Shown here one piece after another: positions 53,575 through 62,960 of a stretch of 64,000 nucleotides of DNA. The notes under the pieces are model-generated. The model made no database searches and was not told where the DNA came from. It saw nothing but the letters and a program-made list of their open reading frames with translations. The number at the start of each line of letters is the position of its first letter. The stretch's first letter is position 1. The stretch spans positions 124,001 to 188,000 of the forward strand of contig NZ_JBGCUE010000002.1 in the NCBI RefSeq assembly GCF_041102575.1, in the 5' to 3' direction. A program made the position numbers and the translations under genes. The DNA is from Tenuifilum sp. 4138str (GTDB lineage: Bacteria > Bacteroidota > Bacteroidia > Bacteroidales > Tenuifilaceae).

Positions 53575-53605
53575 CAAAGATAGCCAATAATATAAAATCG
53601 TCAAA
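53575..53605 (-). promoter_or_regulatory. Promoter of purQ
   Basis: On the minus strand TTTG (53605-53602), 19 nt, then TATCTTTG (53582-53575): both elements match the Bacteroidota consensus. The predicted leader is about 15 nt. Confidence 0.65.
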
Positions 53606-53611
53606 ATTAGG

Positions 53612-53643
53612 TTTGAACCAATAACATTTTTGGTTTAAATTTG
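53612..53643 (+). promoter_or_regulatory. Promoter of the endonuclease/phosphatase-fold gene
   Basis: TTTG (53612-53615), 20 nt, TAAATTTG (53636-53643), then the ATG 20 nt later at 53663. This is one of the best full promoters in the window; its -33 element lies only 7 bp from that of purQ. Confidence 0.7.
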
Positions 53644-53662
53644 ATAATCAATTATTAAAAAA

Positions 53663-54721
53663 ATGATTAAAAACACTCTACGTCTTGGCTTTATAGCTAT
53701 AGCTTTTGCATTTATCTTTGCAATCCTATTTATGGTGTACAGCACCATAACCTTCTACAATCCTGAAAGGGAAATTACCCTTCAAGTTTCACTAAACCCC
53801 GACACAGTTGCTATAAGTACGCCGTACCAACTGATTACATGGAACATTGGTTATGCCGGGTTAGGCGACAATATGGACTTTTTTTATGATGGGGGAAAGC
53901 AAACCCGCGATACTAAAGCACGAACATTAGAAAACCTCGATTCCATTAAAAAATTCATTCTACAAAACCGCACCGATTTTATTTTTCTTCAGGAAGTAGA
54001 TTTAGCATCGCGTCGATCATACAACACCAATCAACTTCAAATTATTAGCCAAGCGGTTAACTACTTTACCTTCTTTGCCACCAACTATCAGGTGTCATTT
54101 GTTCCGGTTCCACTTAAAAACCCAATGGGCAATGTAAATTCAGGAATTATGACTCTTAGCCGCTTTACCCCAATGAATGCGGTAAGAGTTCAGCTGCCTG
54201 GCCTATCGCCATGGCCTAACAGGGTTTTTAACCTACGTCGCTGCCTGCTGGTTACACGCTTCCCGGTAAGTAATGGCCGTGAATTTGTGCTTATCAATAC
54301 CCATAACTCAGCATTTGAAAACGATAGCCTCAAGATGGCTGAAATGAGTTTCATTCGCCAGGTAGCATTAAGCGAGTATGAAAAGGGAAATTATGTGATA
54401 ATTGGAGGCGACTGGAATCAACTACCGCCCAATTTTCCGCCCGACAGGTTCGGAAATGCATACGAAACCAAGGCTTTCAAACCTCTTTCCATTGAAAGCA
54501 GCTTTATGCCAAGCGGATGGCAATGGGCTTTTGACCCATCAAAGCCTACTAATCGATATCTGGATAGGCCATTCAGTAACCAGTGCAGAACGGTTATTCT
54601 CGATTTCTTCCTGCTTTCGCCAAATATTCATATTACCGATATCGTAACCACCGACTTAAAGTTCAGGCATTCCGATCATAACCCCGTTAAACTATCATTT
54701 GTTCTCCTGCCAATCCAATAG
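53663..54721 (+). CDS. Endonuclease/exonuclease/phosphatase-family protein
   Basis: The 352-residue protein has an N-terminal membrane anchor (about 8-30) and a complete EEP domain: LITWNIGYAG, FIFLQEVDLA (metal Glu), LINTHNSAFEND (catalytic His), IIGGDWNQLPP (Asp/Asn pair) and the terminal HSDHNPV. It is therefore a predicted phosphodiesterase or phosphatase facing the periplasm. Substrates in this superfamily include nucleic acids, phosphoinositides and sphingolipids; sphingomyelinase-like activity is possible but not shown. Confidence 0.88.
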   Translation: MIKNTLRLGFIAIAFAFIFAILFMVYSTITFYNPEREITLQVSLNPDTVAISTPYQLITWNIGYAGLGDNMDFFYDGGKQTRDTKARTLENLDSIKKFILQNRTDFIFLQEVDLASRRSYNTNQLQIISQAVNYFTFFATNYQVSFVPVPLKNPMGNVNSGIMTLSRFTPMNAVRVQLPGLSPWPNRVFNLRRCLLVTRFPVSNGREFVLINTHNSAFENDSLKMAEMSFIRQVALSEYEKGNYVIIGGDWNQLPPNFPPDRFGNAYETKAFKPLSIESSFMPSGWQWAFDPSKPTNRYLDRPFSNQCRTVILDFFLLSPNIHITDIVTTDLKFRHSDHNPVKLSFVLLPIQ

Positions 54722-54778
54722 TATCAATGGAAAATGCAATCTCATAATCCATTAGGTGATGTTAATCAAAGTTAATGC

Positions 54779-54786
54779 TATCTTTG
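54779..54786 (+). promoter_or_regulatory. -7 box ahead of the signalling operon
   Basis: TATCTTTG matches TAnnTTTG, giving a leader of about 70 nt before the cheR ATG at 54865. No good -33 element is seen. Confidence 0.35.
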
Positions 54787-54864
54787 CCATTTAGATTTTG
54801 TTTGTATTTAAGAAAAATCTATATTTAGCCTGATTATTGTTGATGATATCTGCTTAATGAGATA

Positions 54865-55719
54865 ATGCCAAGCCAGCGTATGCAGGTAACCGACCAGGAT
54901 TTACAGTATTTTGTAAATACTATTAAAAGTGTTTCAAAGTATGACTTTTCCGAGTATTCGGAGAAGTCGCTTAAGCGCCGTTTGCAAAAAATTCTTGAAG
55001 ATTACAACCTCGACCTAACCTCCCTGCTTACCTCGCTCCGGCTCGATAGGGATTTTCTGGAGAAAGTGGTCAAGGAAGTAACGGTTAATACAACAGAGTT
55101 ATTCCGCGATCCACCGGTTTGGCATCTTTTGCGCTCGCGTATTCTACCCCGATTCAAGAACAACAAAACCATAAATATTTGGCATGCCGGTTGCTCCACC
55201 GGACAGGAGGTTTACTCCATGATGATTCTCCTGAACGAGATGGAAATGCTCGACAAGGCAAAAATATTTGCAACCGACCTAAACTCCGATGTGCTGGATG
55301 CTGCTAAGCAAGGAGTATACAAATACCGCTTTAACCTAGGCTATCTGGACAATTTCGATAAGGTTATTAAGCAAAACCCTCTCAACTTTGAGGAGTATAA
55401 CGACGTTCCATACGAAAAGTATTTCGATATCGATAAGGTAAGAGATACTATCACCATGAAAAAGTTCTTAACCGAGCGTCCCATTTTCCGCAAACACGAC
55501 CTTGTGGTCGATGGCAATATCTTTTTTGCCAAGTTCGACCTTATACTTTGCCGTAACGTAATCATTTACTTTAACTACTCGCTCCAGAACAAGGTTTTTG
55601 AACTCTTTCATAATAATCTTTACCCCAAGGGGACATTACTGCTTGGGATGCACGAAACCATACTTGGCCCTTGGGCTTCCCGTTTTGAACGATTAGGTCA
55701 GGCTTACATAAAAAAATAA
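54865..55719 (+). CDS. CheR-type protein-glutamate methyltransferase
   Basis: CheR methylates glutamates on chemoreceptors using S-adenosylmethionine. The 284-residue protein has the N-terminal helical CheR domain (SLKRRLQKIL), the marker NTTELFRDP, the SAM motif AGCSTGQE (108-115), the adenosyl-binding acidic ATDLN with Asp138 and LILCRNVIIYF. All catalytic features look intact. It opens a run of plus-strand signalling genes with gaps of 4-39 bp. There is no methyl-accepting chemoreceptor in the window; the natural substrate could be the adjacent HAMP-GAF-PAS protein. Confidence 0.92.
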   Translation: MPSQRMQVTDQDLQYFVNTIKSVSKYDFSEYSEKSLKRRLQKILEDYNLDLTSLLTSLRLDRDFLEKVVKEVTVNTTELFRDPPVWHLLRSRILPRFKNNKTINIWHAGCSTGQEVYSMMILLNEMEMLDKAKIFATDLNSDVLDAAKQGVYKYRFNLGYLDNFDKVIKQNPLNFEEYNDVPYEKYFDIDKVRDTITMKKFLTERPIFRKHDLVVDGNIFFAKFDLILCRNVIIYFNYSLQNKVFELFHNNLYPKGTLLLGMHETILGPWASRFERLGQAYIKK

Positions 55720-55727
55720 ATTTTACC

Positions 55728-58100
55728 ATGAAGGCTTTTGCTAACATGAAACTTGCACAAAAAGTTCAACTTGCCATAATCCCTTTAATGGTTGTGCTCT
55801 TTGCCTTTGCAGGTTTAACCCTAAATTACTTTTCCCGTACCAGAACCATTAATAACGCCGTTAAAGAGGCTTACGTTTACATTGATAGGTTAATTGACAT
55901 TGCTAACATAGTTGAGCAAAAAACTGGAAAAGGTTTAACCTCAAACGATATATTTGAGCTAAAGCCCTATTTCAATAAGCCAGCATTCAACAAAACCGAT
56001 TTCCCCTCATTGATTTCCAGGAACGGCGAATACGTTTTACACATTACCCGCCAGGGAGCACGACTCCCAATGAAGACCATTCAGGAAATTAAGAACCTCA
56101 AAGCCAACGAGGGCTTCATATACTACCAGGATATTACCGATGACATTACGGAGAACCGAATACTTGTTTACAAGTACTACAAACCATACAATGCCTACTT
56201 TGCTATTTCAGTAAGTCCAACCGAAGTTCTTGAGCAGGTCAAGGCTAACAGGAGAGCCATGATTGCCATCGTTTTCCTCTCTTCGTTGATATCTGCACTT
56301 GTTGTATGGCTTTTGCTCAAACCTATCACAAAACAACTGGCCCACCTCTCCGTTCGACTAAAACAGCTTGCACAGGGCGAGATTCCTCCGGCTGTTAAAG
56401 TTACTGACAGGAGCGAGCTGGGAACCTTAGCAGAGTCGCTAAACAGCTTAATCGACGGGCTTAAGAGTACTACTGAATTTGCACGGCAAATTGAACAAAA
56501 CAAACTCGATTTTGACTTTAAGCCTCTCAGCAAAAACGATCAGCTTGGATTGGCTTTACTACAAATGCGCGAAAGCCTAAAACGAGCCCAACAGGAAGAG
56601 GCTAAGCGTAAGAAGGAGGATGATATCCGTACATGGATTAACGCAGGTCTTGCCAAGTTTGGCGATATACTTCGTCAAAACAACAATAACCTTAACCTCC
56701 TTGCCGATAATGTTATCCAAAACCTGGTAAACTACCTTGATGCTAACCAGGGAGGAATTTTCATGTTTAAGGAGTACGAATCGGAAAAACACCTCGAACT
56801 CCTCTCGGCCTTTGCCTATAACCGGAAGAAATTCCTTCAAAAAAGCATTATGCTTGGCGAGGGACTTGTGGGCACCTGTGCGGTTGAGAAGCAAACCATT
56901 TACCTGAAAGAAATCCCAAGCGATTACATTGCCATTACCTCTGGGTTGGGTGAGGCCACCCCAACATCGCTGCTCATTGTTCCCCTTAAGCTTGAGGATG
57001 AGATTTTTGGTGTTATAGAGATAGCGTCGTTCAATGAGTTTGCCCCATACCAAATTGAGTTTGTTGAAAAGGTTAGCGAGAGCATAGCCTCAACCCTGAA
57101 CTCGGTTAAGAATAATATCAGAACCCGTGAGCTGCTTGAACAATCGCAACAGCAACGTGAGGAAATGGCTGCACAGGAAGAAGAGATGCGCCAGAACATG
57201 GAGGAAATGCAAGCCACCCAGGAGGAAATGCAGCGTAAGAACCTTGAACTCGAAATCATCACTTCAGCCATTAACCAATCGTTGGTATCATGCTCACTTA
57301 ACGACGATGGTTTTATTGTCGACTCCAACCTGGTATTCCAGGAGATGACCGGCTACAGCAAGGTTGAACTTGAGGGAATGCTGCTTGAGAGCTTAATTGT
57401 CGACTCACAGCGTGAGGAGTTTAGCAAGCTATGGAAATCTGTCCTTAACGGACAATCAATCAATACAACCCTTCACCTGGTTGGAAATAATGGCAGGGAA
57501 CGCTTCCTGCTTGCTTCACTCACACCCGGTTTCGATCCCATGGGATTGCTAATCAAGATACTCCTTGTGGGGCACGATATAACCGAGTCAAAGAAACTCG
57601 AATTGATGACCCAGCAGCAAGCCAAAGAAATTGAAAAGAATATCAAGCGCATTAAGGAAGAGCAGGAGATATCGAACCTGCGCCAGCGCGAGATGGAAAC
57701 CCTGCTCAAGGCTCTTGACCAAAACTGCCTGGTTACCATAATAGAACCCGATGGCCTTATTACCTACATCAATAACAAAAATGTAGAGGTGCTGGGCGAC
57801 AAAAAGGAAGACATTGAGAACCGATTCATTCAGGATATTGATTTTACCGCTAAAAATAAACCCAAAGAATTTGAACGTTTTTGGAAATCGCTTCATAAGG
57901 GAACCAAACAAACCCGTGAGTTCTCACTTGATGTAAAAGGCGAAACCCGATGGGTGCTGGAAAACTACACCCCAATCATGGATGAAAATGGTAACCTTTA
58001 CAAAATAATAAATATTGCCCTGGATATAACCGAGAATAAACGGAAAGAAATGGAACTAAATGCTGTTATTGAACAGCTTAAGCAACAGCTCAAGAAATAG
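55728..58100 (+). CDS. Membrane HAMP-GAF-PAS-PAS sensor without kinase domain
   Basis: The 790-residue protein has two membrane helices (about 11-33 and 180-201) enclosing a periplasmic domain, then HAMP (about 203-255). A GAF domain (about 305-465) has EGLVGTCAVEKQ and YIAITSGLGEATP. A Glu/Gln-rich coiled coil (QQQREEMAAQEEEMRQNMEE region) follows, then two PAS domains (about 515-635 and 660-780) separated by another coil. There is no HisKA, HATPase, GGDEF or MCP signalling hairpin, so output must go through partners. Genes on both sides encode CheR-type proteins. The Glu/Gln-rich coiled coil is a possible methylation target; that is inference. Confidence 0.88.
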   Translation: MKAFANMKLAQKVQLAIIPLMVVLFAFAGLTLNYFSRTRTINNAVKEAYVYIDRLIDIANIVEQKTGKGLTSNDIFELKPYFNKPAFNKTDFPSLISRNGEYVLHITRQGARLPMKTIQEIKNLKANEGFIYYQDITDDITENRILVYKYYKPYNAYFAISVSPTEVLEQVKANRRAMIAIVFLSSLISALVVWLLLKPITKQLAHLSVRLKQLAQGEIPPAVKVTDRSELGTLAESLNSLIDGLKSTTEFARQIEQNKLDFDFKPLSKNDQLGLALLQMRESLKRAQQEEAKRKKEDDIRTWINAGLAKFGDILRQNNNNLNLLADNVIQNLVNYLDANQGGIFMFKEYESEKHLELLSAFAYNRKKFLQKSIMLGEGLVGTCAVEKQTIYLKEIPSDYIAITSGLGEATPTSLLIVPLKLEDEIFGVIEIASFNEFAPYQIEFVEKVSESIASTLNSVKNNIRTRELLEQSQQQREEMAAQEEEMRQNMEEMQATQEEMQRKNLELEIITSAINQSLVSCSLNDDGFIVDSNLVFQEMTGYSKVELEGMLLESLIVDSQREEFSKLWKSVLNGQSINTTLHLVGNNGRERFLLASLTPGFDPMGLLIKILLVGHDITESKKLELMTQQQAKEIEKNIKRIKEEQEISNLRQREMETLLKALDQNCLVTIIEPDGLITYINNKNVEVLGDKKEDIENRFIQDIDFTAKNKPKEFERFWKSLHKGTKQTREFSLDVKGETRWVLENYTPIMDENGNLYKIINIALDITENKRKEMELNAVIEQLKQQLKK

Positions 58101-58106
58101 TGAAGT

Positions 58107-58943
58107 ATGACCATACGCTACGAAATAGGAATTGTTGACACCCGGAACGTAATCAAAACGTTGCTCGATGATTATGGTCTCGATTTCCGCGATTATGCCC
58201 TTACCTCACTAAAGCGGAGGCTGGAGTACATCATATCGCTTTACGCGCTTCGCGATGCCGAGGGCCTTATTGCCAAGCTAAAGAGTAGCAAGGATTTTTT
58301 AGACCAATTCCTTTACGATATTACCCCTGAAACCACCGAAATGTTCCGCGATCCATCGTTCTGGAGAATTCTAAGGGATGAAATCATTCCTGAACTGGTT
58401 AAGTCGGGCTCATCAAAACCCCGTATATGGATTGCATCGTTCGACTCGGGCGAAGAGCTATACTCGTTATCAATCCTTCTAAAGGAATTGAATTTACTTA
58501 ACGAGGTAAATTTATACTGCAACGTACTCTCCGATCACACCATACAGCGCATCACATCGGGTCGCTTGGATCCTAAAGATATGGAGGTGAATGAGGCAAA
58601 TTACCAACGTTTTAACGAGAAAGGGAAGTACTCGTCGTACTACCGAACCGAGGCAAACAGCATTGTTTTCGACGTTAGCCTTATTAAGGATGTAAGCTTC
58701 ATCAAGCAAAATACATTAATTGACGAGGATCCGGGTGCGCCAAAACTTATAATCTTCCGTAACCAGGCAATTTACTACAACCAGCTTCTCAGCGAGAAGG
58801 TTTTCGCCAAGCTTGCCAACTGCCTGGTAGCTGGTGGGTACTTAGCAATTGGGGTTAAAGAAACTTTGGAAAATACCAACGTTAGTAATAAATTTACTCT
58901 GTACAACGAGGCAGAAAGAATTTACAAGCGAAAAACCAACTAG
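58107..58943 (+). CDS. Degenerate CheR-like protein (predicted catalytically inactive)
   Basis: The 278-residue protein aligns with the CheR at 54865 end to end: SLKRRLEYI, ETTEMFRDPSFWRILR, ELYSLSILLKEL and a final EAERIYKRK. The catalytic core is lost. The SAM loop AGCSTGQE is replaced by ASFDSGEE (110-117), the acidic ATDLN by CNVLS (Asp to Val140), and LCRNVIIYF by IFRNQAIYY. It therefore probably binds the same partners as CheR without methylating them, as a competitor or adaptor. The gene is open and evolving as protein, not a decayed pseudogene. Confidence 0.82.
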   Translation: MTIRYEIGIVDTRNVIKTLLDDYGLDFRDYALTSLKRRLEYIISLYALRDAEGLIAKLKSSKDFLDQFLYDITPETTEMFRDPSFWRILRDEIIPELVKSGSSKPRIWIASFDSGEELYSLSILLKELNLLNEVNLYCNVLSDHTIQRITSGRLDPKDMEVNEANYQRFNEKGKYSSYYRTEANSIVFDVSLIKDVSFIKQNTLIDEDPGAPKLIIFRNQAIYYNQLLSEKVFAKLANCLVAGGYLAIGVKETLENTNVSNKFTLYNEAERIYKRKTN

Positions 58944-58948
58944 TTTTT

Positions 58949-59509
58949 ATGTATAAAGCAGTTATCATAGGAGGATCGGCAGGAAGCTTTCAGGTTATTA
59001 CCCGAATACTACACGCTTTGCCCCCAAACTACCCACTACCTGTCCTTCTTTGCCTGCATAGGTTAAAGCATGTTCGAAGCGGATTTGTTGAGGCCCTTTC
59101 CATCAAATCGGGCATTCAAATTATTGAACCAAACGATAAGGAACAGATCAAACCCGGCAAAGCATACCTGGCTCCAGCTAATTACCACATGTATGTGGAA
59201 TTAGGAAATAAAATAGCCCTTTCAACCGAGGAACCGGTTAACCATTCACGCCCCAGCATCGACCTTTCATTTATTACCGCTGCTCAGGTTTACCGTGAAA
59301 AATTAGTGGGAATTATTCTCTCCGGAGCAAACCGCGATGGCGCATACGGGTTAAAAAAGATAAAGGACTTAGGTGGGCTAGCCATTGTCCAAAACCCCGA
59401 TGAATGCCAGGTTAGAACCATGACCGAAGCCTCGCTCAAGATGACGCCTGTTGACTTTGTTTTTAATACTAACGAGATTATTAAGTTTCTTCAAAACATC
59501 AAAGTATAA
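58949..59509 (+). CDS. Stand-alone CheB-type methylesterase
   Basis: The 186-residue protein is a CheB catalytic domain without the usual response-regulator receiver. The triad is visible: Ser10 in IIGGSAGS, His37 in LLCLHRLK and Asp130 in ILSGANRDGA. It also has the YLAPANYHM segment and the SIDLSFITAA helix. CheB removes methyl groups that CheR adds. Without a receiver domain it cannot be switched by CheA phosphorylation. It lies 5 bp after the degenerate CheR gene. Confidence 0.92.
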   Translation: MYKAVIIGGSAGSFQVITRILHALPPNYPLPVLLCLHRLKHVRSGFVEALSIKSGIQIIEPNDKEQIKPGKAYLAPANYHMYVELGNKIALSTEEPVNHSRPSIDLSFITAAQVYREKLVGIILSGANRDGAYGLKKIKDLGGLAIVQNPDECQVRTMTEASLKMTPVDFVFNTNEIIKFLQNIKV

Positions 59510-59513
59510 AAAC

Positions 59514-60293
59514 ATGAAACCAATTAACCCGACTAACCGATTTGTACCTGTTATAGTATTGGTTTTGCTGCTAGCCAGTTCCCTATTGGTTTTCAGCTTG
59601 ATCTATAACACGGCATTGGAAACCGGGCAAAAAATATCTCCTTGGATTATCGGCCTTTGCCTACTCCCCTTTCTTTTTGGATTGTGGTTCTACTTTATTG
59701 TAGTTAAGCAACGAAACCTTATCGATGGCCTTCAAGCCCAAATTGAATTGCTTAAAGCGCAGGTTGAATCATTCATGAAATCGCAGAAAAAGGAAACCAC
59801 TCAGGAAATCCGAAAAGAAACCCTTGACTACAAGAAATTGCTTGAAAAGATTATCCCTAACCTTCCTACTGACGATATTGTAAAATATGGCGAGGCGCTC
59901 CTTGCCAATGTTGCCAAAACCGCTGAAATTGTTCAGGGGCAACTATACCTTAAAAATTCACAAACCGATGTTTTTAGCTTTAAAGCCGGCTACGCTTTCT
60001 TTTCCGAGACCACCCCACCCGAATACCGGGAAGGGGAAACCCTTGCAGGACAGGTGGCCAAAAACCAAAAACTTATAAACATTGATAATATACCCGAAGG
60101 TTACATTACTATACTATCCGGCCTGGGTAAGGGTTCGCCTAAACATTTAATTATTGCCCCAATAATCTCTACCGAAAATACAACTATGGGGATAATAGAG
60201 CTAGCCTCATTCAAACCCTTTACTAGCGAACACGAGGAACTTTTTTCTCAGCTCGGACGTAAACTTGGAGAGATATTAAGTGTCAATCAATAA
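59514..60293 (+). CDS. Two-helix membrane protein with a cytoplasmic GAF domain
   Basis: I start at the ATG at 59514 (259 residues), 4 bp after the CheB stop; the frame runs back into CheB without meaning. Two membrane helices (about 10-31 and 42-65) form a short hairpin, followed by a coiled coil (LQAQIELLKAQVESFMKS) and one GAF domain (about 110-258). The GAF shares YITILSGLGKGSP, LIIAPI and GIIELASF with those of the receptor upstream and the phosphatase downstream. It has no output domain and probably acts as a sensory subunit or dimerisation partner for them. Confidence 0.82.
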   Translation: MKPINPTNRFVPVIVLVLLLASSLLVFSLIYNTALETGQKISPWIIGLCLLPFLFGLWFYFIVVKQRNLIDGLQAQIELLKAQVESFMKSQKKETTQEIRKETLDYKKLLEKIIPNLPTDDIVKYGEALLANVAKTAEIVQGQLYLKNSQTDVFSFKAGYAFFSETTPPEYREGETLAGQVAKNQKLINIDNIPEGYITILSGLGKGSPKHLIIAPIISTENTTMGIIELASFKPFTSEHEELFSQLGRKLGEILSVNQ

Positions 60294-60308
60294 TAACCAA
60301 ACTGCGGC

Positions 60309-62921
60309 ATGATTTCATTCGGAATTATATCGACCACCGATAGCAAACAAGTAATCCGGCAAAGGGTAACTCAAGCCTTCTTGGTTAGCCTTATGTTCCC
60401 CATGATTGCCTGGATTGTTGATATCCTATCCAGAGGAATCCCTTTTAACTTGACCAGCATCGCAGATATACATGCCACCAATCCCATTCATTGGATTATT
60501 GATTTGGCTCCCTTTGTAATTTCCTATGTTACGTGGCTACAGCTTACCCGACACTACCGTAGGATTCTTTTGCTGGAGAAGGAACTCCGGCAGCGCGATG
60601 AGGACATTGAGAAAAATGCGCGCTTTGCCCAACGTATTGGCGAAGGCGACTATAATGCACCTTTTCAGGTTGGTGGTGACGATGATATCCTTGGAAAGTC
60701 GTTGGTTATCATGCGCGACAACCTGCTTGCAAACCAGAAAAAAGAGGCTGAGCAGAACTGGATAACCAAGGGGAAAGATGAAATATCGCACATCCTACGC
60801 CTACACAATAATATTGATGAGCTATCGTACGACGTACTGGTTAAGCTGATAAACTACATACGAACCATACAGGGGGCAATTTACCTTTACGATGAAGAGA
60901 AGCAGAAACTTGTTAACCTTGCCACGTATGCATACAACCGCCGTAAGTACATTAAGCAGGAGTTTCGTATTGGCGAGGGGCTTATAGGCGAGTGCGCCTA
61001 CGAGCGTGAATTTATTTACCGAACCGAGGTACCCGATAATTACGTCACCATTACCTCAGGTATTTTGGGCGATCGTAAACCTAAAAGCTTGCTGCTTGTG
61101 CCCCTTATCACCGATGAAAAGCTTGAAGGTGTTTTAGAATTTGCCTCGCTCGACGACGAGATACCCGAGCTGACTATTCGATTCCTGAAAGAGGTGGGTG
61201 AAATAATAGCCCGCACCATCTTTAACCTGCGCATAAACCAAAAAACTGAAAAATTGCTGCAGGAAGCCCAGCAAATGGCTCAAGAACTCAAGGAGAACGA
61301 GGAAGAACTTCGCCAGAATGCCGAGGAGATGAAGATAACTCAAGAAGAACTTGAGATATCGAATGCTAAGCTCGAAGCTAAAATCCAGGAAGTTGAAAAT
61401 GCCCAAAAACGTTTACACTCCCTCCTTGAAAACGCATCGGAAATTATATCGATATATAATAGCGAGAAACAGCTAACCTACATAAGCCCCTCGGTAACCA
61501 AAATTTTGGGTTATACCCCGCAGGAAATGATGAGCGGCAAGGATATCGATCGCCTAACCCGCAAGGGCGAAGCCGCTTTTAACGAAATGTTTGAGCAGCT
61601 CCTGGAGAATCCCCGTATTGCTATCACCATCCAGTACACCTTTATGAAAAAGGATGGTGAAAAGATTTTCCTTGAAGTAACCGGTCGTAATTTGCTCGAC
61701 GACCCTGCCATTGGCGGTATAATCATTAACTCACGCGATATTACTGAACGTAAACGCGCCGAGAAAGAGGAGCGCATGCGTAGCAAAATGCAATCGCTTT
61801 CCGAGAACTCCCCCGATATTATCATGCGCGTAAACCCAGCCGGGCAATTCTTCTATGCAAACCCCATGGTGGAAACCTACCTTGGAATTGACTACAGGGA
61901 ATTGGTTAACCAAACAATAACCGCGCTTGACGGTATTCCAGTGCTTTCGAACTTTATTCGCGAAGCCATAAAAACCATTAAGGTTGAAAAGGAAAAGTAC
62001 GAAGGCGAAATTACTTTTACCACCAATCGGGGCGAAACGGTAATGCACATTGTTGGCATCCCTGAATTCAATGAGAACGAGCTTGAGACCATACTGTTTG
62101 TTGCCCACGATATAACCGAGCAAAAGCAAACCGAAAGGGAAATTCAGGAAAAGAACCGCAAAATCACCGAAAGTATTAACTACGCCCAGCGTATTCAAAC
62201 ATCAATCCTACCAAATAACAGAATCATTAGGCAGTACCTGCCCAAATCGTTCATTTACTACCACCCCAGAGATGTTGTTAGTGGCGACTTCCCCTGGTTC
62301 TTCATAAAGGATGATTTCATTTACATAGCTGCTGTTGACTGTACTGGCCATGGGGTTCCAGGCGCTCTGCTCTCCTTTATTGGCTACTTTACACTGAACA
62401 ACGTGGTTGACCACGACTCATCGTACACAGCTGGTCAAATACTTGACCATCTACATTTTGGGGTTCGTAAAACCCTTAAGCAGGATCGCCCCGATGCCGA
62501 TGCCCGCGATGGTATGGATATTGCTTTTTGCAAAATCAACCCCAAAAACAAGGAACTCCAGTATGCAGGGGCTCACCGACCGCTTTACTTTGTACGGAAT
62601 GGAGAACTAACTGAATACAAGGGCGACCGCAAAGCAATTGGCGGTATTCCTCATCCCAAAAAGGCCGAAGAACCATTTACCAACTATATCATAGAGTATA
62701 AACCGGGCGACAGGGTATACTTTTTTTCCGATGGTATAGTTGACCAGGTTGGTGGCCCTGAAAAGAAAAAGTTTGGAGCTCAAAGTATTCGTGATATCAT
62801 TATGAACAACCTAAAAACGCCGATTCACGAACTTAACGACGTGTTTGCAAAAGCACTTACCGATTACCAGGGTGAAAATAAACAGGTTGACGATATACTT
62901 TTAATTGGTATTGAATTTTAA
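60309..62921 (+). CDS. Membrane GAF-PAS-PAS PP2C (SpoIIE/SiaA-type) phosphatase
   Basis: The 870-residue protein starts with two membrane helices (about 22-42 and 60-78) and a HAMP-like segment. A GAF domain (about 155-310) with YVTITSGILGD, a coiled coil and two PAS domains (about 370-485 and 490-610) lead to a C-terminal SpoIIE-type PP2C phosphatase (about 625-870). The phosphatase shows DVVSGDF, AAVDCTGHGVPGA, YFFSDGIVDQVGG and the final DDILLIG, so all metal-binding Asp residues are present. In the Sia system such a phosphatase dephosphorylates SiaC. The next genes encode SiaB- and SiaC-type proteins, so that is the likely role here. Confidence 0.9.
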   Translation: MISFGIISTTDSKQVIRQRVTQAFLVSLMFPMIAWIVDILSRGIPFNLTSIADIHATNPIHWIIDLAPFVISYVTWLQLTRHYRRILLLEKELRQRDEDIEKNARFAQRIGEGDYNAPFQVGGDDDILGKSLVIMRDNLLANQKKEAEQNWITKGKDEISHILRLHNNIDELSYDVLVKLINYIRTIQGAIYLYDEEKQKLVNLATYAYNRRKYIKQEFRIGEGLIGECAYEREFIYRTEVPDNYVTITSGILGDRKPKSLLLVPLITDEKLEGVLEFASLDDEIPELTIRFLKEVGEIIARTIFNLRINQKTEKLLQEAQQMAQELKENEEELRQNAEEMKITQEELEISNAKLEAKIQEVENAQKRLHSLLENASEIISIYNSEKQLTYISPSVTKILGYTPQEMMSGKDIDRLTRKGEAAFNEMFEQLLENPRIAITIQYTFMKKDGEKIFLEVTGRNLLDDPAIGGIIINSRDITERKRAEKEERMRSKMQSLSENSPDIIMRVNPAGQFFYANPMVETYLGIDYRELVNQTITALDGIPVLSNFIREAIKTIKVEKEKYEGEITFTTNRGETVMHIVGIPEFNENELETILFVAHDITEQKQTEREIQEKNRKITESINYAQRIQTSILPNNRIIRQYLPKSFIYYHPRDVVSGDFPWFFIKDDFIYIAAVDCTGHGVPGALLSFIGYFTLNNVVDHDSSYTAGQILDHLHFGVRKTLKQDRPDADARDGMDIAFCKINPKNKELQYAGAHRPLYFVRNGELTEYKGDRKAIGGIPHPKKAEEPFTNYIIEYKPGDRVYFFSDGIVDQVGGPEKKKFGAQSIRDIIMNNLKTPIHELNDVFAKALTDYQGENKQVDDILLIGIEF

Positions 62922-62937
62922 AAATGTAATATATTTG
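62905..62937 (+). promoter_or_regulatory. Internal promoter for siaB-siaC
   Basis: TTG (62905-62907), 22 nt, TATATTTG (62930-62937), then the ATG at 62961. It lies at the end of the phosphatase gene and would let the SiaB/SiaC pair be made at a different level from the sensors. Confidence 0.5.
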
Positions 62938-62960
62938 TAACTCATATAACTCATCGGGCT

